In this document: one piece after another, positions 16,797 to 22,627 of the stretch | Position numbering within the stretch: position 1 is the stretch's first letter | Layout: every line of letters begins with the position of its first letter | Source of the DNA: CS1-C013 sp964353745 | GTDB taxonomy: Archaea > Aenigmatarchaeota > Aenigmatarchaeia > Aenigmatarchaeales > Aenigmatarchaeaceae | Assembly: GCA_964353745.1 (NCBI GenBank) | Contig: CAYGWD010000010.1 | Span: 1 to 34,831, forward strand | DNA: 34,831 nt | Reading direction: 5' to 3' | Program-made: the position numbers and the translations under genes | Notes under the pieces: generated by a model | What the model was told of the DNA's origin: nothing | The model's input: the letters and a program-made list of their open reading frames with translations, nothing else | Database searches by the model: none

Positions 16797-17300
16797 TTAT
16801 TTTGTTGAACAAGTTATTTGTTCTGGCATTTCTCCTGCTGGAGCTGATATTGTAAGTGTGTGAGTACCTGTAAATGCACCACTAGTCAAGTTCGTGTAAG
16901 TTAAGTTGAATGTTCTAAGTGCGCCAGGAGTTATCTTTTCAGTTCCTAAATGTGTTGCACCGCCTACCAATGTTGTTTTTAAATCATCTATAACATTAGA
17001 GTCTAGTATTGCAGTTAATTCCTGTGTCGTCGCATCATTTATATTGTGTGTAGCTCCATTGTGTCTTAATGTAAATTGGATAACCCAACTATTTGCGTTA
17101 CCGCTATAATTGCCGCATGTTACAGTACCTATGAAAGATACTTGCTTGTCTAATCTGGTTGTAGTTGTTGTCACTTGACTCGTTGCTGTTCCTGATGTTG
17201 TTGAGAATAGACCCACTGCGAATGTGTATGTCAAACCTATCAATGCCACAACTATTATAACAATCAAAATCATTGCCAATATTGTGGATATTCCTTTCAT
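16797..17300 (-). CDS. archaeal type IV pilin (probable major pilin)
   Basis: Start MKGISTILAMILIVIIVVAL is a class III prepilin signal cut after MKG; the mature helix begins ISTIL. The 167-residue precursor carries a Thr-rich linker (TSQVTTTTTRL) and two or three cysteines. A perfect Shine-Dalgarno (AGGAGGTT, 17307-17314) lies six bases ahead of the ATG, and a separate TATA box (17337-17347) drives it. This strong signal set, unlike the other pilins here, suggests high expression and a major-subunit role, as inference. The coiled-coil gene follows with its own promoter. Confidence 0.88.
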   Translation of the reverse strand: MKGISTILAMILIVIIVVALIGLTYTFAVGLFSTTSGTATSQVTTTTTRLDKQVSFIGTVTCGNYSGNANSWVIQFTLRHNGATHNINDATTQELTAILDSNVIDDLKTTLVGGATHLGTEKITPGALRTFNLTYTNLTSGAFTGTHTLTISAPAGEMPEQITCSTK

Positions 17301-17306
17301 ATCATT

Positions 17307-17314
17307 AACCTCCT
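17307..17314 (-). promoter_or_regulatory. strong Shine-Dalgarno of the major-type pilin
   Basis: AGGAGGTT on the minus strand matches the archaeal anti-SD (CACCUCCU) over seven or eight bases and is six bases from the ATG at 17300. Confidence 0.8.
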
Positions 17315-17336
17315 AACTAAAATAGTATCAAAACCA

Positions 17337-17347
17337 CTATATAAAAC
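17337..17347 (-). promoter_or_regulatory. TATA box for the major-type pilin
   Basis: On the minus strand GTTTTATATAG is 37-47 bases ahead of the ATG, placing the transcript start near 17315 and the SD within a leader of about 15 nt. Confidence 0.55.
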
Positions 17348-17419
17348 TTTTCAGAAAAGTCTAAAAACAATCAATTATTTCTTATTGCTTGATTCTAAAA
17401 ACTTACTCGACATATATAG

Positions 17420-17440
17420 AAATTAAAATAAAAAAGAAAG
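17420..17440 (-). terminator. T-rich terminator after the thermosome gene
   Basis: The minus strand reads a T-rich run (broken by C and A) just beyond the thermosome stop at 17446; no stem is evident. Confidence 0.4.
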
Positions 17441-17445
17441 GGAGG

Positions 17446-19089
17446 TTAGTACTCTTCTCCCATACCGCCTGGCATGCCTTGAGGCATCTGAGGTGCTCCG
17501 CCCTTGTCTAGCTTGCCTGCTGATATTATGTCGTCTATTCTTAGAATCATCTCGGCAGCTTCTGAGGCAGATTTTATTGCCTGCGTTTTTATCTTCAAAG
17601 GCTCGATAACGCCTTTTGCTTTCATGTCAACTATCTTTCCAAAGTAAACGTCTATGCCATAAGTTTTCTTGCCTTCCTCGTGTGCTGATCTTAGTTCCAC
17701 GAGCATGTCTATCGGGTCCAGACCTGAGTTATCTGACAATGTCCTTGGTATTATTTCCATTGCTTCTGCAAAAGCTAGAACTGCTAGTTGTTCCCTTCCT
17801 GAAAATCCTTGGGCAAACTTTCTTAACTCTTTTGAAACCTCTTCTTCAGGTGCTCCGCCGCCAGCAACTATCTTGCCAACTTCCAAGGCTGAGCTAACCG
17901 CACCGATTGCGTCTTCTATCGATCTTTCCACCTCGTCAACAACATGTTCTGTTCCGCCCCTGATCAATATGGAAACTGCTTTTGGATTCTTGCAGTCCCT
18001 GACAAATATCATTTCCTCGCCAGAAACTTTCTTTAGTTCCACGATACCTGCCATTCCCAAGTCGCTTTCAGTTAGGTCTGAGATGTTTGAAATAATTTTT
18101 CCGCCAGTTGCTCTTGCCAGTTTTTCCATGTCGGATTTCTTAACCCTCCTAGCCGTTAAAATGCTTTTCTTAGCTAGATAATGCTGAGCCACATCGTCTA
18201 TGCCCTTCTGACAGAACAAGACGTTGCAACCAGACAAAGCGACCTTGTCAACCATGTTTTTCAATATCTTTTCTTCCTGGTCCAGAAAGCCTTGCAATTG
18301 GTCTGGCGATGTTATTTGTATTTGTGCCTCTGTTTCCGTCTTCTCAATTTCTAGGGAAGCGTCTAACAAAGCTACCTTTGCATATTTTACTTTCTTTGGC
18401 ATCGCGGGATGAACAACTTCCTTGTCAATTATCACGCCTCTTATCAATTCTGTGTCTTCTGCTGAACCGCCATGTTTCTTCTCAAGTTTAATGTTTTCCT
18501 TGTCAATCTCCTTGCCATCCATAACTGTTTTAACAGCTTCTACAATGATCTTAGCAATGCGCTCTGAAGCTATCTCTGAACCTTTTCCTGTCATTGACGT
18601 TATTGCTATTTTTATCAAGTCTTCTGTGTCTTCTGGTTCTATTTTCTCAGACATCTTATCAAGAATTTCCAAGGCCTTTTCTCTTGCTAATTTATAACCC
18701 TTGGTTATAACTGTGGGGTGTATGTTTTGATCCAAGAGATCTTCTGATTTTTTCAATAATTCACCTGCAAGAATAGCTGCAGTTGTTGTTCCATCTCCTA
18801 CTTCCTCGTTCTGTGTCTTTGCAACCTCTACAAGCATTTTTGCTGCAGGATGTTCTATCTGCATCTCTTCTAGAATAGTTACACCGTCGTTTGTTATGAC
18901 AACGTCTCCTAAACTATCAACCAACATCTTGTCCATTCCTTTAGGACCTAAGGTAGTTCTGACAGCGTCTGCAACAGCCTTGGCTGCTGCTATGTTGTTG
19001 CGTTGTGCACTTCTTCCTAATGTCCTCAACGTCCCTTCTGGTAGAACTAAAATGGGTTGACCTCCTAATTGATTTTGCATATCATTCAT
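17446..19089 (-). CDS. ths: thermosome (group II chaperonin) subunit
   Basis: ATP-dependent double-ring chaperonin folding proteins in the cytosol, the archaeal counterpart of CCT. Group II signatures are present: LGPKGMDKMLVD and GDGTTTAAILAGELL for nucleotide binding and GGGAPEEEVSKELR near the C terminus, with a GGM-rich tail (MPGGMGEEY). No lid insertion problem is seen and the length (547 residues) is normal. The start at 19089 is set by a strong SD (GAGGTGAT, three bases away); ATG 19080 is an alternative. A TATA box sits at 19136-19147. Only one subunit gene appears in the window. Confidence 0.98.
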   Translation of the reverse strand: MNDMQNQLGGQPILVLPEGTLRTLGRSAQRNNIAAAKAVADAVRTTLGPKGMDKMLVDSLGDVVITNDGVTILEEMQIEHPAAKMLVEVAKTQNEEVGDGTTTAAILAGELLKKSEDLLDQNIHPTVITKGYKLAREKALEILDKMSEKIEPEDTEDLIKIAITSMTGKGSEIASERIAKIIVEAVKTVMDGKEIDKENIKLEKKHGGSAEDTELIRGVIIDKEVVHPAMPKKVKYAKVALLDASLEIEKTETEAQIQITSPDQLQGFLDQEEKILKNMVDKVALSGCNVLFCQKGIDDVAQHYLAKKSILTARRVKKSDMEKLARATGGKIISNISDLTESDLGMAGIVELKKVSGEEMIFVRDCKNPKAVSILIRGGTEHVVDEVERSIEDAIGAVSSALEVGKIVAGGGAPEEEVSKELRKFAQGFSGREQLAVLAFAEAMEIIPRTLSDNSGLDPIDMLVELRSAHEEGKKTYGIDVYFGKIVDMKAKGVIEPLKIKTQAIKSASEAAEMILRIDDIISAGKLDKGGAPQMPQGMPGGMGEEY

Positions 19090-19092
19090 TTT

Positions 19093-19100
19093 ATCACCTC
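19093..19100 (-). promoter_or_regulatory. Shine-Dalgarno of the thermosome gene
   Basis: GAGGTGAT on the minus strand matches the anti-SD closely and fixes the start at 19089. Confidence 0.75.
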
Positions 19101-19135
19101 ATAAATTTAGTAGGATAAAAAATATGTGTATGTAA

Positions 19136-19147
19136 GTATATTTAAAC
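19136..19147 (-). promoter_or_regulatory. TATA box for the thermosome gene
   Basis: On the minus strand GTTTAAATATAC lies about 50 bases ahead of the ATG, giving a short leader that contains the SD. No heat-shock operator can be recognised. Confidence 0.5.
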
Positions 19148-19163
19148 TTGACTATTAAGAATA

Positions 19164-19176
19164 GAAAAAAGAAAAA
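19164..19176 (-). terminator. T-rich terminator after the MscL-like gene
   Basis: The minus strand reads two T runs separated by a C, 12-24 bases past the MscL-like gene's stop at 19188. Confidence 0.4.
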
Positions 19177-19187
19177 GTTTATAAATC

Positions 19188-19475
19188 TTATGCTGATTTA
19201 CCCATTCTCTTGCCTATTATGAAGACAACAAGTAGAATTACTATGAAACTGATAAGTGTCTGAATGAAATGACCAATCATAAATTCTGATAATCCTAATG
19301 TTATTGATGCTGTTGGATCTAGAAAAGTTAGATAAGGTTTGTATATTGGAGTTATCAAATCTGCTACCAATGCGTTTATAAGAGTTAGTGTTGCAAAACC
19401 TGTTACCAAACCTAGTGCCACTGATAGAACGTTCTGTTTCTTCATAAAATCCATAAATTCTTGCCACATTCCCAT
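19188..19475 (-). CDS. MscL-like mechanosensitive channel (small)
   Basis: Two-helix membrane protein resembling the large-conductance mechanosensitive channel that opens under membrane tension. The N-terminal motif WQEFMDFMKKQNVLSVALGLVTGFA aligns with the amphipathic helix and first membrane helix of MscL (KEF..F..RGNVVDLAVGVIIGAA), continuing LVADLITPIY; the second membrane helix is ILLVVFIIGKRMGK. At 95 residues it is shorter than bacterial MscL (about 136) and lacks most of the loop and C-terminal helix. An AGGTG SD precedes ATG 19475. Confidence 0.78.
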   Translation of the reverse strand: MGMWQEFMDFMKKQNVLSVALGLVTGFATLTLINALVADLITPIYKPYLTFLDPTASITLGLSEFMIGHFIQTLISFIVILLVVFIIGKRMGKSA

Positions 19476-19515
19476 TAATACACCTAGAATATTTAATTAT
19501 TAGAGTTAATTAAAA

Positions 19516-19845
19516 CTAATGTTTTAAGTCATCCGCTAAAAGTATGATGGAAGTTACGCCTGTTCCTATGCCAAACAATTTTATCAAGTCTATTGCTTCT
19601 TCATAAAAAATAAAGCCAATCGAAATAGTGGTAATAACAAAAATGACTCCAAAATAAATAGTACCTCTTGCTAGACCGCTTCCCTTGTTCAAGGCTTGCA
19701 GCCAAAAATAATTTGCCAAAGTATAAACAGCAAGGGCCAAAGGAACCAACAAAAAGTTTTGTGTAGAACCAAACAAACCGCTGAAAAAACTTCCAATAAC
19801 TTCGAAAAGCATCAGCAAACTAAAAGGAATAATCCATTTCATCAA
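19516..19845 (-). CDS. SMR/EamA-like small membrane protein, distal partner
   Basis: Four-helix membrane protein of 109 residues, sized like a small multidrug resistance (SMR) transporter or half of an EamA (DMT) protein. The motif NYFWLQALNKGSGLARGTIYFG lies between the second and third helices. It overlaps the upstream partner by ATGA, and the two share LNxGxGLARGxIxFG motifs, so they probably form a heterodimer, as paired SMR proteins do. Substrate unknown. Confidence 0.72.
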   Translation of the reverse strand: MMKWIIPFSLLMLFEVIGSFFSGLFGSTQNFLLVPLALAVYTLANYFWLQALNKGSGLARGTIYFGVIFVITTISIGFIFYEEAIDLIKLFGIGTGVTSIILLADDLKH

Positions 19846-20204
19846 GCACCACCCATTATTATTATTGTGATAAAGCCGAGCAACATGCCAATCTTTTGCT
19901 TGTTGTTTAGACTTTCTTTGAAGTAAATTATACCCATTAAGACTGCAGCTATTTCTTGGCCAACACCAAATAAGATCGCTCCTCTAGCTAGGCCCATTCC
20001 ATTTAAAAGGGCGTAGAGCCAAAAAGCATTGCCAATCACATAGAATGACAATGAAGCAGCAAAAAGAATTGATTTCTTGCGCAAGGTCCACTTCTTGCCT
20101 AGAAAGTCAGCTGTTAGTTCGCATAAAAGCAATAGTGTCATTGGCAGAATCCAGAAAAAAGGTGAAGCATAAGGCAACGCGAACATACCCGTAGGCAGAG
20201 GCAT
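19842..20204 (-). CDS. SMR/EamA-like small membrane protein, proximal partner
   Basis: Four-helix membrane protein of 120 residues. It has NAFWLYALLNGMGLARGAILFGVGQEIAAVLMGIIYFKE, matching the partner gene and the DMT/EamA superfamily, where a Glu and a Gly-rich turn in this region matter. Stop/start overlap with the next gene suggests a paired transporter. It starts 22 bases after the regulator gene and could be controlled with it. Substrate unknown. Confidence 0.75.
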   Translation of the reverse strand: MPLPTGMFALPYASPFFWILPMTLLLLCELTADFLGKKWTLRKKSILFAASLSFYVIGNAFWLYALLNGMGLARGAILFGVGQEIAAVLMGIIYFKESLNNKQKIGMLLGFITIIIMGGA

Positions 20205-20226
20205 AAGAATAATTTGAAGAACAGAC

Positions 20227-21120
20227 TTAAATTGCTTTTTCAGCTTTTTTTATCAACTCTTTTTTATCCATTTCCTCCAGTTTCTTTCTCTCTATCAAAG
20301 GTATTCCCAATATTTCCTCGTCCTTTGCATTCTCTGTTATAATAAAGGCAGGTTTCTTGACAAGGTCTATGAAATTCTTCAGGTTCGCAGCGTGTCTTAT
20401 CATCTTTCTTCTGTTCACCTCTATATTTGACAACACTAATTTCTTTTCTTTGGCAAAGACATCCAGGGGAGCCTGTTTAACGAAATCAGTTTTGAAACCT
20501 AGCTTTTCTAGGCCTTTCCTGACATCCCTTTCTATAAAATCCTTAGGATAGCCATGCTCCTCATATCTCTTGAAAAAGTCTATCGACTTTATGATTTTCT
20601 GATCAAGGACCTTCTCCAAGCTTTCGGCTATTTCCAACAACATTCTTAGTTGCTTCTTCTCATGCTCGTAAATGACTTTTTTATTAATTCCAATAGCTTC
20701 TGCCAATTCTCTTTGTGACATACCTTTCTTTTTTCTTACTTCCCTAAGTATTGCCGAGTCGATCTCAACATATAGTCCGCCCCTGTCTCTATAAATGGTA
20801 GGAAATATCGAATTGACAGCAAGATCTTCAAAAGTTTTCAATGACACGGTAGGTGTTTCAAATCTTTCATAAACTATACCTCGTTGTAACTTTTCTCTGT
20901 TCGTTTGAACTCCTATTAAGAAGGGATGAGCATCCAAGTTATTTGATACGATTTTTAAGTTCTTGGCCTGCTCTCTCTGAAAACCATCTATATTTAACAG
21001 AATCTTCAGGAGCAACAAGGTATCCTTTTTTGCTGCTATGTCAAAGCAGCCTTTATACTCGCAAGTGATGTAATCGCTCTTTTCCAAGAAGTTTTGAACC
21101 TCTTGCTTTAAATCCAACAT
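20227..21120 (-). CDS. archaeal HTH (XRE-like) transcriptional regulator
   Basis: Conserved archaeal protein of the MJ0586/MTH967 type. The N-terminal 100 residues (LDLKQEVQNFLEK..., DIAAKKDTLLLLKILLNI) resemble a nuclease-like fold used as a ligand or DNA-binding domain; the central part (about 124-178) is an XRE helix-turn-helix: LREVRKKKGMSQRELAEAIGINKKVIYEHEKK. A C-terminal domain of 115 residues follows. It may regulate the paired SMR transporter genes immediately downstream. A TATA-like AT stretch (about 21141-21150) lies at leaderless spacing. It is divergent from tRNA-Ile. Confidence 0.85.
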   Translation of the reverse strand: MLDLKQEVQNFLEKSDYITCEYKGCFDIAAKKDTLLLLKILLNIDGFQREQAKNLKIVSNNLDAHPFLIGVQTNREKLQRGIVYERFETPTVSLKTFEDLAVNSIFPTIYRDRGGLYVEIDSAILREVRKKKGMSQRELAEAIGINKKVIYEHEKKQLRMLLEIAESLEKVLDQKIIKSIDFFKRYEEHGYPKDFIERDVRKGLEKLGFKTDFVKQAPLDVFAKEKKLVLSNIEVNRRKMIRHAANLKNFIDLVKKPAFIITENAKDEEILGIPLIERKKLEEMDKKELIKKAEKAI

Positions 21121-21157
21121 ACTTTTAAATTAGTTTAGCAATAAATAAATTCATAAT

Positions 21158-21271
21158 GGGCGGGTAGCTCAGCCTGGTGGAGCGCCAGTCTTATAAAATG
21201 ACGTCTAGTCATTTTTCATGGCTGCGTTCTGTAAAAACTGGTGGTCGAGAGTTCAAATCTCTCCCCGCCCA
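21158..21271 (+). tRNA. tRNA-Ile(UAU), contains an intron
   Basis: Acceptor stem GGGCGGG (21158-21164) pairs with CCCGCCC (21264-21270), discriminator A, no encoded CCA. D-arm GCTC/GAGC; anticodon stem CCAGT (21185-21189) with ACTGG (21237-21241); T-arm GAGAG-TTCAAAT-CTCTC. The seven-base loop CTTATAA gives anticodon UAU, reading AUA. Mature length is 74 nt after removal of 40 nt. The body resembles archaeal tRNA-Ile. Leu(UAA) is excluded because there is no long variable arm. The A-run makes the exact cut ambiguous by one or two bases without changing the mature sequence. Confidence 0.88.
21197..21236 (+). other. tRNA-Ile intron (about 40 nt)
   Basis: Between the 7-nt anticodon loop and ACTGG. 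A relaxed bulge-helix-bulge can form: TTAT (21191-21194) with GTAA (21231-21234), A bulges on both sides. A stable hairpin with stem AATGAC/GTCATT (21197-21202 / 21208-21213) lies inside and may compete or be the inner part. Confidence 0.7.
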
Positions 21272-21273
21272 CT

Positions 21274-21843
21274 TTATTTTTTAGAAACAAACTCATTGTT
21301 CTTTATATAAAATCTTAAGGGCAAGTCCTGACCTTTTGAAAGCCCTATTCTTGTTGTCTTAACAATTTCAAATTTGTCATTAGAGTTTTCTATAAACAAA
21401 ACATCTTTTGTTAAATCAATACTGTCATGAGTTTTATTAATTTTAAAAGCTTGAGTTAATTTGCCAGGTCCACTTGTCAAATTTTTAATATCATCTATTT
21501 TTCTATTTTTCTTCATTAAATCAATTCCTTCTAAAGGTTCTAAAGCTCTTATTAAAACAGCTCCAAGTAAACCCATTCTTTTAGCTACGACATTCAGCAT
21601 CCAATGGTTTCCATAGGTGAAATAAACGAATGCATGGCCTGGCGGTTTAAGCAAAGATTTTGGTATGTTTTTAACTTTTCTATATCCTATTGAGCCAGGA
21701 TCAGTAAAACCTAGGTAGGCTTCAGTCTCGACTATCTTTCCTTTGCAGATTCCTTCCTTTGTTTTATGAACTAATACCTTGCCTAACAGTTCTTTGGCAA
21801 TTACCTTTGTGTTTCTTGAGTAGAATCTTCTTGAAAGTTTCAT
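21274..21843 (-). CDS. 3-methyladenine DNA glycosylase (AAG/MPG family)
   Basis: Removes alkylated purines (3-methyladenine, hypoxanthine) from DNA. The family blocks are present: VETEAYLG with Glu41 and Tyr43 (human AAG Glu125 and Tyr127), YFTYGNHWMLNVV, VLIRALEPLEG, GPGKLTQAF and RIGLSKGQDLPLRFY. One oddity: the conserved His of the DxAxH segment (human His136) aligns with Ile52 (DPGSIGY). Length (189 residues) is normal. The gene ends two bases from the tRNA-Ile discriminator base, facing it. Confidence 0.92.
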   Translation of the reverse strand: MKLSRRFYSRNTKVIAKELLGKVLVHKTKEGICKGKIVETEAYLGFTDPGSIGYRKVKNIPKSLLKPPGHAFVYFTYGNHWMLNVVAKRMGLLGAVLIRALEPLEGIDLMKKNRKIDDIKNLTSGPGKLTQAFKINKTHDSIDLTKDVLFIENSNDKFEIVKTTRIGLSKGQDLPLRFYIKNNEFVSKK

Positions 21844-21922
21844 GAAAATTATTCGGTTAAAACCTTAAAAAATCTACTGTATTTAAGTTCTATTTCTGTG
21901 TTTTATTTCTTAGGTGAAAAAT

Positions 21923-22390
21923 ATGAAAAAATTAATGACTTTAACTTTAGTTTGTTTAATAATAGTAAGTTCATCAGCTTTGGCAGATACAAGCTCAGGA
22001 ATAATAACTAGAGGAATTCCAATTTCAGATAAACCTCCAAGTGCAATAATTCCAGATTCATCGATTCCAGAACCAATGTTACCAATTGATTATAGAGGCT
22101 ATACAGGATTTAAGATATTTTATAATAAGGAATTAAAAGACGGCAAAGTTACAATGCAGGCTTACCATATGAAAATGAATAACAAAGATATGTTCATGTA
22201 TTTCGTTCAATATTGCACCTACAGTGATGGCGTTGGAACTTGTGGTTTCCTTTCATCCAATGGTTGGATTGAAGGAAAAGTTGCAGGAAAAAACTGGATT
22301 ATAAGAGACGGAGATTTTAATGCAATTCTTGGACAGAAAATAGGTAATATAAGATCTGGTTCTTGGCACGCCTTATTGAATATAGAGTAA
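21923..22390 (+). CDS. secreted hypothetical protein (155 aa)
   Basis: Starts with a signal peptide (MKKLMTLTLVCLIIVSSSALA) and is likely exported. The remaining part holds a Pro-rich linker (PPSAIIPDSSIPEPMLP) and a compact domain with two cysteines (YCTYSDGVGTC). A GTG at 21914 is in frame, but it lies inside the SD (TAGGTG) of the better ATG at 21923, so I reject it. I do not recognise the family. A poly-T terminator follows. Confidence 0.72.
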   Translation: MKKLMTLTLVCLIIVSSSALADTSSGIITRGIPISDKPPSAIIPDSSIPEPMLPIDYRGYTGFKIFYNKELKDGKVTMQAYHMKMNNKDMFMYFVQYCTYSDGVGTCGFLSSNGWIEGKVAGKNWIIRDGDFNAILGQKIGNIRSGSWHALLNIE

Positions 22391-22405
22391 TTTTTTCTTT
22401 TTTTC
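22391..22405 (+). terminator. poly-T terminator after the secreted protein
   Basis: TTTTTTCTTTTTTTC directly after the stop codon at 22390, typical of archaeal T-tract termination. Confidence 0.6.
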
Positions 22406-22410
22406 TAATT

Positions 22411-22422
22411 CTTATAAATTTA
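22411..22422 (+). promoter_or_regulatory. TATA box for tRNA-Val/tRNA-Ala
   Basis: CTTATAAATTTA is 29-40 bases ahead of the tRNA-Val 5' end; the two tRNAs probably share one transcript with a spacer of seven nt. Confidence 0.55.
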
Positions 22423-22450
22423 AGTTAATTAAAATAATAAGAATATTCAT

Positions 22451-22524
22451 GGGTCGGTGGTCTAGTGGCCTATGACGCCACCCTTACAAGGTGGAAATCG
22501 CAAGTTCAAATCTTGCTCGACCCA
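22451..22524 (+). tRNA. tRNA-Val(UAC)
   Basis: 74 nt, no intron. Acceptor GGGTCGG pairs with TCGACCC (one G-U at 7:66), discriminator A. Anticodon stem CCACC/GGTGG with loop CTTACAA gives UAC; T-arm GCAAG-TTCAAAT-CTTGC. The D-stem is short (GTC/GAC). Confidence 0.95.
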
Positions 22525-22531
22525 CTCTCAT

Positions 22532-22621
22532 GGGCTGGTAGATCAACGGAAGATCGCTTCCTTAAGTTTTTAACTGGAAACGGCATGGAAGAGGTTACGG
22601 GTTCGAATCCCGCCCAGTCCA
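22532..22621 (+). tRNA. tRNA-Ala(GGC), contains an 18-nt intron at 33/34
   Basis: Acceptor GGGCTGG pairs with CCAGTCC, including the G3-U70 pair that identifies alanine tRNA, and discriminator A. D-arm GATC-AACGGAA-GATC; anticodon stem CTTCC (22557-22561) with GGAAG (22587-22591); T-arm ACGGG/CCCGC has one A-C mismatch at 49:65. Removing 22564-22581 gives loop TTGGCAT, anticodon GGC, mature length 72 nt. Read without splicing the loop would carry AAG, which makes no sense in a short-arm tRNA. Confidence 0.92.
22564..22581 (+). other. tRNA-Ala intron (18 nt) with bulge-helix-bulge
   Basis: TTCC (22558-22561) pairs with intron GGAA (22576-22579) as the four-base central helix. Flanking bulges are UU|A and AC|G, cut after the second base. 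The inner stem AGTT/AACT closes a TTT loop. The outer helix is only two base pairs. Confidence 0.88.
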
Positions 22622-22627
22622 TTAGAA

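Noticed and set aside
8161..17300. Archaellum (flagellum) operon
   Set aside because: No fla/arl genes such as FlaH, FlaF or FlaG can be recognised, and two GspF genes plus large minor pilins fit a Tad-like pilus better.
17669..18181. Long plus-strand frame opposite the thermosome gene
   Set aside because: It is the complement of a confidently recognised chaperonin and has no domain or start signals.
21197..21213. Treating the AATGAC hairpin alone as a terminator
   Set aside because: It lies inside the tRNA gene between the two halves of the anticodon stem.
21914..21922. GTG start for the secreted protein
   Set aside because: This GTG is part of the TAGGTG ribosome-binding site of the ATG at 21923, which begins a clean signal peptide.
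22557..22591. tRNA-Leu(AAG) reading of the second intron tRNA
   Set aside because: Unspliced, the loop would be too long and an A34 with a short variable arm is not tRNA-Leu; splicing gives GGC with G3-U70.
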